Positions 45,861-56,464 of a DNA stretch of 64,000 nt are shown here, piece by piece (position 1 is the stretch's first letter; the number at the start of each line of letters is the position of its first letter). The translations under genes were made by a program, and so were the position numbers. This DNA comes from Chiua virens (taxonomy: Eukaryota; Basidiomycota; Agaricomycetes; Boletales; Boletaceae): assembly GCA_019787685.1 (NCBI GenBank), contig JAHNUO010000003.1, positions 1,674,001 to 1,738,000 on the forward strand. The letters run 5' to 3'. The notes below the pieces were generated by a model. That model was given only the letters and a program-made list of their open reading frames with translations. It was not told where the DNA came from and did no database searches.

Positions 45861-47482
45861 TCACGTTGATTCGGAGGGATTTAATTCGTCCATGATTGCA
45901 ATGAGGACATCGTCAGCCCACGGCTTCTCCCCAAGGGATACTTCTTTCATCTGAAGCTTGAGTGCTAATGAAACTTCATGTGTCTTTCGAAGGTTGGACA
46001 CTTGCTCAACTTCATACTTTGAGATGGGTGGGTATCTATGGGGTGGATGACATGATCATCAGCTGTCTGTTGCCAACCCGAGTGACGCAATGTCAGGTAA
46101 CTTACTTTGCTGTGAACCATGTGAAGGCTTCTTCCACGACATTGTCCTTTGACAACCCTTCTTTGATGGCACGGAATGCAAGCTCTTTCATCCTTTCGTC
46201 GTCGAGCTGTCAAACGTTCAGTATTAGCTCATCCGAAACACATCATTTCCAGGGACTTACTCTGTCTGCCAGTCGATACATCGACTTTGGGGAGCAACGG
46301 GGAGGTTGTGTCGGGCCGTTGAAATGCGTTCTAGTAGAGCCTGGCGCAGACTTCAAGGGCAGGAAAGACACCTGGCCCGTGTAACGGAAATAGATGTATG
46401 TGGCCCATCTGGGGAGAACGAGGTTGATTAGAGGGTGTTGGGGTAGGCCTCAATCGTACTCACGTTTTGTACGCGACATCTTTGACGAGAATCATCCGAC
46501 AATTGCTGACGGAGTAGGCGGGCGGCTCCGCCGGAAACTCGTCTTCCATATTGTCACGGATGTCGCCCTGCTTCAAACCAGCTGGCAGAGCTCGTTAGAC
46601 CACGAATAGCACAGGAGAAAAGACTCACTGGATCTATGTGGATTTGAGGACCCCGCCACTGGTACTTGAAACTCGCCGGGGAGAGTATCGCTATCATCAT
46701 CCGAATCTTCAATACCGTCGTCATCCTCAAGGTCGCTATCTTGCTCGTACTCGTAGTGGTGAAGAATGGAATCTTGGGCGATATGGTGGTCACTGGTCAT
46801 ATTGATCATAAAGGTGGGCGCTAGTCCATTTGACACCTTCGATCCTGCAATGGCATGAGCTCAAGATGCAATTTGAATAACAGTGGTACATCATCCATAC
46901 TCAAAGTAGACTTGGGTAGCACCATCCCGATGCTGCCGTTATTGGCGTACACGACGCGGGGCTTGCCGGCTGTGGCGCCGGGACGCTTTGCTGAGAACAC
47001 ATAGAATTTGGTATCTACAAAGTCCCCGTTATGCATGGAGTGGCGCAACGCCTGCGCGGTCGACGAAAGCGGGTCCGTGACTGGCTGAGGAAGTCGCGCT
47101 TGGTATCGAGCGTGATCGACACATAGGGATGCAAAGCCAGGTCTTGCGGCGCCCACGAGCCAAGAAGCGCGGGTTGGCCATGACCAACGTTGGTGATGGT
47201 CGTCACCCGCTCCTTGAGCCCCTTTGCATCCTTATCGGCGCTGTTTCTCAAGGTGACAGTGACGGTTGCCTGGTTTTGCTCTGCATGAGTATGGTTGTGG
47301 TCGAGGTGTAGGCGGACCTTGGCAAACCACTCGTGGCGGTTGTACGAGATCCCGAAACGCCAACCGAGGCCAAAGGTGTCGCTCCAGACGACGGTACCGT
47401 CTCCGGATGAACAGAGGATAGGGTGTTTGTCCCTGATAGCGATGTGAAACACGGAAGTAACAGTGTCTGAGATCTTCTCCAT
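45861..47482 (-). CDS. BTB/POZ-type protein with MATH-like N-terminus, copy 3 (diverged)
   Basis: Intact, more distant relative of copies 1 and 2. The N-terminus reads MEKISDTVTSVFHIAIRD, then GLGWRFGISYNRHEWFAK in a MATH-like fold. The BTB core has PVTDPLSSTAQALRHSMHNG and DFVDTKFYVFSAKRP. The acidic linker is YEYEQDSDLEDDDG. Later blocks are MILVKDVAYKTWATYIYFRY, TGQVSFLPLK, PPRCSPKSMYRLADRL and a helical end (NVVEEAFTWFTAKYPPI) that stops at 45861. Five introns in phase. Similar proteins in mushrooms number in the tens to hundreds and are thought, by analogy, to recruit substrates to CUL3 ligases; that is inference. Confidence 0.8.
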
Positions 47483-50326
47483 CGTGAATGTCCAAATTCA
47501 GGGGCGATCGTTATATTATCGACACCGCCCGCAGGTTATTGCAACGTCGGACGATGGTTTAATGTGCTTGGTGAACGTTTGAACGTTTGGTGGACCAGCT
47601 GCGCAAAATGCTGTGAAAAACTCTTTCCATCCACACGGGGATCTTCGTCATCCAAGAAAGGCAGCTCAGATAAAGAAACCCTTACCGTCTTGCTCATCTT
47701 TGTCATATCCGATGTCGAATGTGTTTCATATCCTTGTTATGTATCGACCCTTTTTCTTGTTACTATGTACAACAAACTCGATGGGATCTGATCATCCAGG
47801 GACACGCTTCCCCTTGTGTTTGCCAAATATCGTCTTTGGACACAGGGAGGGTTTCAGGGACTCAATAAACGGATTGACCCGCTGAACGGCTGGGGTAGCC
47901 TCGTATTACGGACGAGATCCATCTAGACTTGTCTGAGTTCCGCCTGGACCAGTTCCAGCTTATCTGCATCACCGATCAACGAGGTCGGTCTCGCGAATGA
48001 GATAACGGGGAACCTGTCGAGTGGTCTCTGAAATGGTCTTATGACCAACCCACCCGTCTACTTTATCCGCGCTCGAAGTGGCATTTGGACAAGCCAGGAC
48101 CACTCATGCAGAGAAGCGCAGTCGGTCCCGACGAAGCTTGCTAAGGGAGCTTGCCAGGTCACAAGATAACATACAACACCATAACTTGATCTAGCGTCCC
48201 GCTGCCCTGGTAGAAGCTGGTCTGGTGACCAGACTACCCATTAAGAAGCAACAGTTCTCGGGCATTCGGCGGATGTTTTTTCACCGTTGATTCAACATAT
48301 GTGGCAATTGTGCTACGCTATCACCAATGCGTTGGCGTCGCCCCATAGATAATCGTCTTGGTAACGTGTTACTTCAGACAGATCCTAGACATCGTATGTA
48401 GTACTATGCACGCTCTAAGCCATTCTTCGTCCGAGACTCTCCGAGTCAGTCCCAATGACAGGGATCATGCTAATGGGTAGTCCGAGAAAACGACTCACAT
48501 GATCATGATGTGTAGTGTCCAAGTAGGTACTACTAGTTGTAAGCATGTCAACACTTGATCTCAAGGTTCGGGTCGGGACCAACGAGTTTCGGTATGCTTG
48601 GACGGCAGGTGGGAAATTGTGGCATATACCACGCTGGCGGAAAGTCCAAGCTGACTGCGTAGCCCACTGAAGTTATCGAGTAGATGGATCATTGGCTAAG
48701 CAAAATTTACGCTGCTCAAGATGGCGACCGTAACACGCATTTTACACTTCTTTTTCGCAAGCATTTAAATCGGACCGTTTTAACGTCTTACGACCAAGTC
48801 GTTGGCAAAAACTTGGATTTTACTAAACCTTGATCATGTAATAATGGAGCCATCGGTCGTGGTAACCGCAATGCTGTCCCGTCTCACAAGAGACACCGCC
48901 CCCATGAGATAAAATAACGAAACACGAGTGTTGATTAGTCGGTTGCGCATGCGAGCAAAGCGGCGAGTGCGGATGCCTTGCGTACAGCGCACGTTTTGTT
49001 GGACATAAAACTTGGACTGAGTAGCGAGCTCGGAATCTGAGAAATTTAGTGCACTGCTGGAACTGCCAGTCGCTGGGCCGACACAGACACTCAGGGTCAG
49101 GGTTTCCTGAGATATCGGGTTTTCATAACGGCATATAATTCGCTAAGGAACTGTCAGGGCTGGCCCCACAAGAAATCCAGACATGCGTTTGACGCAATGA
49201 TTCCCGGTGATAAGGTAAAAAGATGCGACATACGAAACACTCTGAGAAATGGACTCATTGAGCTTCACTAACCGCCGAATGTGGCAGAGCTTCCGAACGA
49301 ACCAAGGTAGAGAAGAGAAGACTCACTAGCTGTGACAGTTGCATGGGCCAAAGATAGGTACAATAGGTTGTATATGAAAGAAGACGCATGTTCTGTGCGG
49401 GAAATGCTCAGTACAAGTTGGCACGCCACTTGTTCTATTCACGGATCATTTTGTGTGGCGGAAACGGTTGTCCTGTCAATCACAACGTTTTTACTCCGGT
49501 GAATTGATCGAGTTGAACGTACAAAGTTCAATGTGATCGCAGTGGAGAGCGAATGATGGCAATATTCTCTCAGTGGTCTATGAGGTCATGGACAGAGTGG
49601 TGTGGTGTGTTTGAGCCAAAAAAGTGATACTGCGGAAAAGTCGGCAAGTGCAAGAGCCGCGTAGAGCGGGCAGGGCTGAAGGAGAGTCACGTGATGGGGA
49701 CGGAGGATGGTCGATAAGGAAACTGTAATTGTACGCGCCACCATGCAGCAAGGGATGTAGCCGAAGAAAGCTGTGTGATGCACATGCTGCACCAGGGGAG
49801 ACGGAGGCGAATAACCGGAGAGGTGAGAAGGGGACCTCGTGCTTGGTCAAAGATAAATGGCATGGCGAGATTGATCGGGAAGGCGCAAGGTTAGGCGTGG
49901 GAAAGATGACCATGTGGAGCACCTGTTCTGATGGACGTAAAGGGGAACAAGCTGCGGAATGAATTCGATTGACCGTGACGTGTGATTCCGTCGTGACAGT
50001 GTGACGATCCATATGCGGTGTCACCAATATTCGTTTGCGCGCGGGCGATTTCTAGTTCAGGTGTGCGTTGCTCTCCTCCCCACGTCTGCAAGTTGGCGCG
50101 CAACTTCGTACGTCTTCTCCTCCCCATCCTCCTTTTTATTCTCTTCATTATCTTTCTTTACAGAGCATTCGGGTCCTTTTCTATTCTCTTAGACTCTCTG
50201 CTGTTCGTTGTTGTATGTCTTTCGGCCCTGGCTTCTTCAGACTCTCAGCCGGTCTCGTCTGATCCTTCCACCCGCCCATCCCGTCCCTACCACCAATACC
50301 TCTCTGTATCCCGTCTCCACCAACTC
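47483..50326. other. Long gene-poor region upstream of the Ksp1-like kinase
   Basis: About 2.8 kb with no recognisable gene. Between about 47,890 and 49,570 there is not even an unrelated open frame of 60 codons. No transposon ends, tRNA or repeats were seen. From about 50,000 the sequence becomes pyrimidine-rich on the plus strand (TCCTCCCC-type), as expected for the 5' leader of the kinase gene. Confidence 0.5.
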
Positions 50327-53300
50327 ATGTTGCAGTACTCCGCTCAGCCAATCCCCCTCCCCATCTCTTATAAACCCCAACTCGCCCGCAAAGATATCCT
50401 ACCCGAACGTCCTAATGATTCCCCTTCCCAGTTCCCGCCCTCTTCTCGTTTGTTCAACAAGCGTTTCACGAAAGATCGTCCATCCCAACAACAACAACAG
50501 CAGCAGCAGCAACAACAGCATCCTCCCCCTTCTCTCATGTGAACCATCATTCCCCCCTTGTCGTTTCTACCTATTCCCCCACTTCTTCTCCTCTCCCTTC
50601 TCCCCTTCCCCTCCCCACACCTTTGTCTCCTCTCTCTGCCAGCCCGCTTTCCCTTCCAAGTCCCCTTCCTCCCACTGCCCCCCTCCCCCTCCCTTCCTCT
50701 TCGTCCCTTCGTCCACCTGTCTCGCGCTCAGCGGCCTCCACACGTCTCACCTCCGCCCGCCGATCGACATCTGGCTCCTCCACCATCGAGGACGTTCTTG
50801 CTCCAGGCGACTTCATTGGTGAAGGTATTCTTTTGCAGGATCATCGCATACGTCTTGCTCCTGCACTGGTCTCACATGACAGCACCGACTTTGATCTTGT
50901 AAAAGAATTTGAAGTCGTGCGCAAACTCGGAACTGGCTCCTATGCCGTCGTATACCTTGTTCGTGAGGTCTTGTCGCGTGCACAGCCTTCCGAAGATGGC
51001 CATTGTGGTGTCCTCGATCTTGGTGATTCCACTCACTCAAAGAGCTACGTGACTTATGGCCGTGATTTTGCCCTCAAGTGTCTCAGCAAAGCCAATCTCG
51101 ATCAGGAGGCGCTTGCTGCCCAGATGACCGAGGTCTGTCTCCGTGGGAACTCTATATGCGCTCATATTAACACGCTCCCGAACAGGTCACAATACATCAG
51201 TCTCTTCGGCCCCATCCCAACATTGTCACGCTTTATCGCACCTTTGAGACTCCCGCATTTCTTCTCCTCCTACTGGAGTACGTTCCCGGCGAAGACCTGT
51301 TTTATTTTCTTGAACAGGCACGTGATCATTACGAACCAACACCCATTGCCTCCGAAGATGGTTCGTCCTCGCCTTCGCGTACGCCCCCGACCCCTTCGCT
51401 TCTCGCTTCCCTTCATCCGTCTCAGCTCCTTAGCCCCACACGTCTGCGGCTCATTGCCCGCATGTTTTCTCAAATGTGTGATGCTGTCGCTTCTTGTCAT
51501 GAGCAGGGCGTGTTTCATCGAGACATCAAGCCCGAAAACTTCATTGTCACAGATGGTTTTGTCAATGGAGAACGTCGCGTCATCGTCAAGTTGACAGATT
51601 TCGGCCTTTCAACTGCGGAAGCAGAATGCTCTGACATGGACTGCGGAAGTGCGCCATATATGAGCTTCGAGTGTAGGAACAACTGTGCCCCGACGTACCG
51701 GCCTGCTCCTGCCGATGTCTGGTCGCTGGGTATCGTCTTGATTAACATGTATGTCCCGTCTTACTTTTGATCCCGACACCCTTCAATGATTTTGGTTCAG
51801 GTTGTATCATTACAACCCTTGGACGGACACTGCTCAAGGCGTCTGCTCCTCTTTCAACCTTTTCCGTCAGTATGGTTCCAACTTTTTTGTGCAGCGCTTT
51901 ACTGGTATGACTGCTCCCGTCGCTGAATTCCTTGCAACTCGTGTTTTCTGTCTTCCCCCTTCTACTTCCTTCTCCCTGTCTGGGAATACGGTGCCCGTCT
52001 CCGCACGCGAGTTTGGGGCTTGGATCAAGGACCTGCCTGCGCTGTTGTCTGAATCCGCACCTCTTGGCCGCCCTGTCACTGGCCATAAGCGTGTCGTTTC
52101 CGCATCTTCAATAACTCTTGGGCATCCTTTATCGTCATGTCCACCTTCGCGTCGGCCTTCTTCTCGTGCAGGCGGCCGAACACCCGTCATTCATTCCCGC
52201 AGCTTATCACGGGCCCCTTCCCTTGGACCTGCATTTGAAAGGACCGGATTAGGTCTGGAGACAGTACCCGACTTGGATGTCTCTGTGGTAGAAGAGACGG
52301 AGAATGAGATTCTCAATTATTCCCATATCGGGGTTATTGAGGAAGTCGAGGTCGCAGACGAGGTAGATGTTGACCCTGAACGGAACCCAGAAGCTGAGCA
52401 GGAGCTCGAGGATGGCCGAAGCCGCTCTACGAAGAAACGGGGGCGCCGCGGGGCTCGGAAGAGCAAGCAATTTACCAGCGATGCTGTGGACGAGACACTG
52501 GAGGTTCTTGCCTCCGCTTCGCAGACTCTCGCAAGAGAAATCAGTTTGGTGTCACGTTCTTCTGCGCAGCCACTCTCTGGCCCTGCGTCATCGCCAGTTA
52601 TGGATATCAGTCGTGTGGCTAGCATGGCATCTTCCAAGACTCGTACTGTTCCTGCTGAATCCCACTCTACTGCAACGGACTCCCCAGCTTCGCCGCTCTC
52701 GCCTCCTGCCGTCCCGACCGTTGTGAAGAAGGCTTCCAAGTGGAAGCTTGCTTTTGGCGGAAAGGGCAGTTCTTCTTCCGTGGACGAACCAGTTCCTGGT
52801 ACAGCCAATAATGTGACAAACCTGATCATGGGACTATCACCTGTACCGACTCCCCACGCTGCACCTCCTGTCAATCATCAAACACATGCTTTTCATTCCC
52901 CTTACACTCGCACACCTCTTACACCACAGCGTTCTCCTGCGGATGAAGCTGTCATTTGGACACGTGGCCGGCAACCACAACCATTCAATCCGAATACGTG
53001 GGGCTCATCCCCTGGTAGCGGGCATAACTCGGGAGCATTTGGATATGGGAACGGCCTCTCCGCCGAACGCAGAGGACCTCGTGGGGCATCACCTCCATCG
53101 ATTCGTAGCGGGGATTCTGTGCTGTCTAGTTCTGCCAACAAGAGCAACTGGCGTAGTTCGATCTCGACGACTTCGAGCGCGAGCACGTCTACGAGCGCGT
53201 TTACCCGTTACAGTAACTCCAGCACGCGGAGCATTAGCACGATGGCAACGAGTGTATCAAGCGGAAGTTGGAGGGCGCCACCTAAGAGTCAGGCGTCGGG

Positions 53301-53742
53301 TTACAACGGGGGTAACAAGGGTTACGGGATCAATGGGGAACAGCAGGCTATTCCCAAGAATGTCAAAAGTAAGTTCTGTATCTATCATATCCAAAGCGTA
53401 CCCTGATTCGTTTGATGTGTAGTCATGTCTGGTGTGCCTTGGGAATTGGACCAGTTGCCGCGTCAATTGCACCCGAATCCAGTCGGTGACATTTTTGGTC
53501 AACCCCCGCAGCGCAAGCCTCGTACCCGTAAACCGAAGGATCCTAAACTGGACACCATTAGCGAGCGGCCAGGTGCGCTCCAGAAGCATGCCATCCACCA
53601 ACGTCGCGACGCCGCTACCTCCACCACCGATCTCGACGGCGTACGCGAAACAGGCGAGACAGGCAATGACGGAGCACCGAAGAAGGTTCAGAAGGGCCAG
53701 ATCAACGCGTTGGCGAAGATGCTCTCCGCTCTGAGGCGGTAA
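50327..53742 (+). CDS. Ser/Thr protein kinase, Ksp1/Ran1-like
   Basis: Protein kinase of the fungal Ksp1/Ran1 group, linked in yeasts to TORC1, PKA and meiosis control. The kinase core holds the glycine loop VRKLGTGSYAVVYLVREV, the Lys in GRDFALKCLSK, then after an intron HQSLRPHPNIVTLYRTFET and LLEYVPGEDLFYFLEQ. The catalytic loop is FHRDIKPENFIV, DFGLS is intact, and the activation segment has GSAPYMSFECRNN (Phe where Pro is usual). A long, probably disordered C-terminal part of about 600 residues follows, with an acidic EVEVADEVDVDPE run, and ends MLSALRR at 53742. The 5' end is unsure. The kinase frame has no ATG of its own after the stop at 50413. A frame from 50327 runs through poly-Gln and ends at TGA 50540, so an intron or one-base indel must join them. 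Confidence 0.82.
50486..50518 (+). repeat. CAA/CAG run
   Basis: Eleven CAA or CAG codons in a row, read as poly-Gln in the 50327 frame and as Thr/Ala in the kinase frame. Such a run is prone to length change. Confidence 0.8.
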
Positions 53743-54360
53743 TGTAATGTTAGTCATACACACTTTTGTCAGCACATGCCCATTCTTTCCGTTTCTCGTT
53801 CATGTGTCTTTGATTAGGAGCTCATGCGTGGTTTCTCTTGTCACGATGCAGGTTCTTGACATTGCATGTGGCATGACAGTTTGTGCTGTTCGCTGTGTTC
53901 GCGTTTGTGTATTGTTAGGTAGCCATACTTACGGTGCGAAGCCAGTCCCGTTCTGCGTCTTGATGCGTGCTCAACTTCTGCACAGAACATCCACATTTAT
54001 TTCCTTCGCCGAGTCCGTGACTCTAATAGAAATCCAGAAAACCCAAACCACGCTCCTTGTTCGCAACTGCTTTTTCGCCAGACAATAGGACTGTAACACT
54101 TCTATACTGAACCCCATTCATCCATATCACGTTACTAGCATAGCAAATATATTGTAAATCGCAAAGTCATTCCTTTGTTTTATCGATTGTGATCATTGTG
54201 TTTGTTTTTCATTGCACATATATATAGTGTTGTTCCAAATACCATTTGTGACACAAAAACACAGTCGGTTACTTTGCCACGGAGCAGTGAGAAGGTACGA
54301 CGACAATGTTTTCCTCTAAACCCTACGTCCTCTATAGAAATATGTACGAATGTTCCTTCA
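53743..54360. other. Convergent 3' flanks of kinase and cyclin genes
   Basis: Holds the 3' ends of two genes that run towards each other. No coding pattern was recognised, although one frame (53747-54088) is open by chance. Confidence 0.45.
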
Positions 54361-55503
54361 CTATCTAGGTCGTCCAAACGGAATGCCAGACGCTCCTCCA
54401 AGTGAGTTCTGCAAATCTGCAAATGCCATGTTTTGCTCGAGAGTAGGGGCTTGAGGTGCCTGAGGTGTGAGCGTTGCCGTACCGAGCAGGATGGTGGACG
54501 GTTCGTGATGCGAGGGAGAGCGAGCAGTGAGCCGGACGAGCTGGCCTTGCGTCGGGGAGGGCGAGCGGGAAGCCATACTCTCGAGATCGCTTTCCGAGGA
54601 GGCCGAGCTCTCAGCCGTGGAAAGCGATCTCGGAATGACAAATCTCCCACTGCTATCCGTGCGGACGAGATTAACGTAATATTCTTGAAGGACTTCGTGC
54701 GTGCACTGACAAGACGGACCAGTAACGACCAATAAAAGACGGTGGAAAACGATGCAAAAAAAGAAACAGACACGTCAAGACCGGTACATGTTCTGAGGAG
54801 GAGGAGGGGAGGGACGGGTGCGGGAAGTTTGAGATGAAAGGGTTGGGTCAACGGAAGACGTGCTCACTGTTAATCGCCAATCGATCATGCGAAGAAACTC
54901 GCGCTCGAGGACGTTGAGTTCGGAGACAGGGATGCCGCCGACACGTGCGTAGAGACTGTTGGTGCAGAATGTATCGCAGAGGCCCTTGCTGCAGACGGTG
55001 ATGGAGGCGATGATGAATCGGTGACAGGTGAGGGAAGACAACGTGAAGAGGGGCATCCGTGCACAATCTGATCGACATAGTGGAGGGTGAGCAACAGGCA
55101 TGATTTCTGTCAAGAGTCGGTTTCAGATGGACGGCGCATGGTGGATGGAGAGAGAAAGGACATACCTCCACCTTTGTAAATCTGATGATGCGGCGAAGAT
55201 AGTCGAGCACGGTGATCCCAGGCGCCGATCTCGAGTGAAATCGGGTCAGGCATTCTCTGGATGAATGAAAAAAAGGGCTCAAAGACGTTCGGAAGACGTC
55301 AACATCGGGAAAACGTACGGCAGCAAGGGTATCCGGTCATTATGCGCGATCAATCGCTCAAGCATATCAGCTTCGATGGTAACATTTAGACATCGCGTTG
55401 TACAGTGGTGGATAGAGAGGTGATTACCTATCAGCAAAGCAAGAATATCTATATCCGCGTTTTCGAATGTAGCTGGTAAAGCGACCCTTCCTGCGGTGTC
55501 CAT
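54361..55503 (-). CDS. Pho80/Pcl-like cyclin
   Basis: Cyclin of the PHO80/PCL group, partner of a Pho85-type kinase, with roles in phosphate or nutrient sensing in yeasts. It starts MDTAGRVALPATFENADIDI, and after an intron (GTAATC..) gives ADMLERLIAHNDRIPLLP. The cyclin box shows LTRFHSRSAPGITVLDYLRR and IIRFTKVE, then LTLHYVDQI, TLSSLTCHRFIIASITVCSK, GLCDTFCTNSLYARVGGI and ELNVLEREFLRMIDWRLT. After another intron comes CTHEVLQEYYVNLVRTD, then a Ser/Pro-rich tail that ends FGRPR at 54361. Five exons in phase. It is divergent from RPL12 (204 bases between start codons) and convergent with the Ksp1-like kinase. Confidence 0.88.
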
Positions 55504-55707
55504 ACACCCATTGCACTCACCGCCTTCTTGGCTTGTGGATTCTCTTGTGAAAAGACGAGTGGATGTAATATCTCAAGCTAAACCAAACTTGAACAAATAC
55601 ACATCGGCTTCTCGGCAATATCCTATACAGCACCATGACGGAGATTGAACCTTATTTTATCAGCCACACATACACGGTGATATCACACTCTCCTCCTCAA
55701 GACAGAC

Positions 55708-56359
55708 ATGGCCCCAAAATTCGTGCGTACAATCTACTTGCTCGTCGTGCCACACCCTCACGAACACAAACAGGACCCCTCTGAAGTAAAAATCATCTAC
55801 CTCCGCGCAACAGGCGGTGAAGTCGGTGCTTCGTCCGCCCTTGCCCCCAAAATCGGTCCTCTCGGTCTGGTGTGTCTGCTGCTACTTTTCGAGTGCGTGC
55901 GCTGAGCCAAAAACACGTTCTAGTCACCCAAAAAGGTCGGAGAAGATATCGCCAAGGCGACATCCGCATGGAAGGGTCTACGGGTCACCGTACAGCTCAC
56001 GATCCAGAACCGACAAGCGGCCGTCTCGGTCGTGCCCTCGGCCTCCTCTCTCGTCATTCGTGCTCTCAAGGGTAATACCTCCTCGTCTCCGTTTTCCACG
56101 TATCTGAGGATGTGTCATAGAGCCTCCCCGTGACCGCAAGAAGGAGAAAAACATCAAGCACTCTGGCAACGTTTCTCTCGATGAAATCTTTGACATCGCC
56201 CGGACGATGCGGGACAAGTCGCTATCAAAGGACTTGGCTGGTGGTGCCAAAGAGATTTTGGGAACTGCACAGAGCGTCGGGTGCACGGTCGATGGCAAAC
56301 CCCCTCACGACATCATCGATGGCATCAACTCTGGCGAGATCGAGGTGCCAGACGAGTAG
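55708..56359 (+). CDS. 60S ribosomal protein L12 (uL11)
   Basis: Component of the large-subunit stalk base near the GTPase centre. Exon 1 is 15 bases long (MAPKF, 55708-55722), followed by a 51-base intron (55723-55773). Then come [100 protein letters not shown] and the end GEIEVPDE. All are diagnostic for L12. Three introns, full length (about 165 residues), no frame problems. The very short first exon is common in ribosomal protein genes. Confidence 0.96.
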
Positions 56360-56464
56360 ACGACACTCATGTATTCATTGCCCTTATATTACCAGCCCCA
56401 TCGCTGACCCACCGATCTCCAAATCGATAACTGGAAAATGACAACCAAAGTAGAATTATGGACC

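Noticed and set aside
49578..50027. 149-codon minus-strand frame upstream of the kinase
   Set aside because: No domain pattern, no supporting splice signals, and His/Ser/Pro bias typical of the reverse of a pyrimidine-rich leader.
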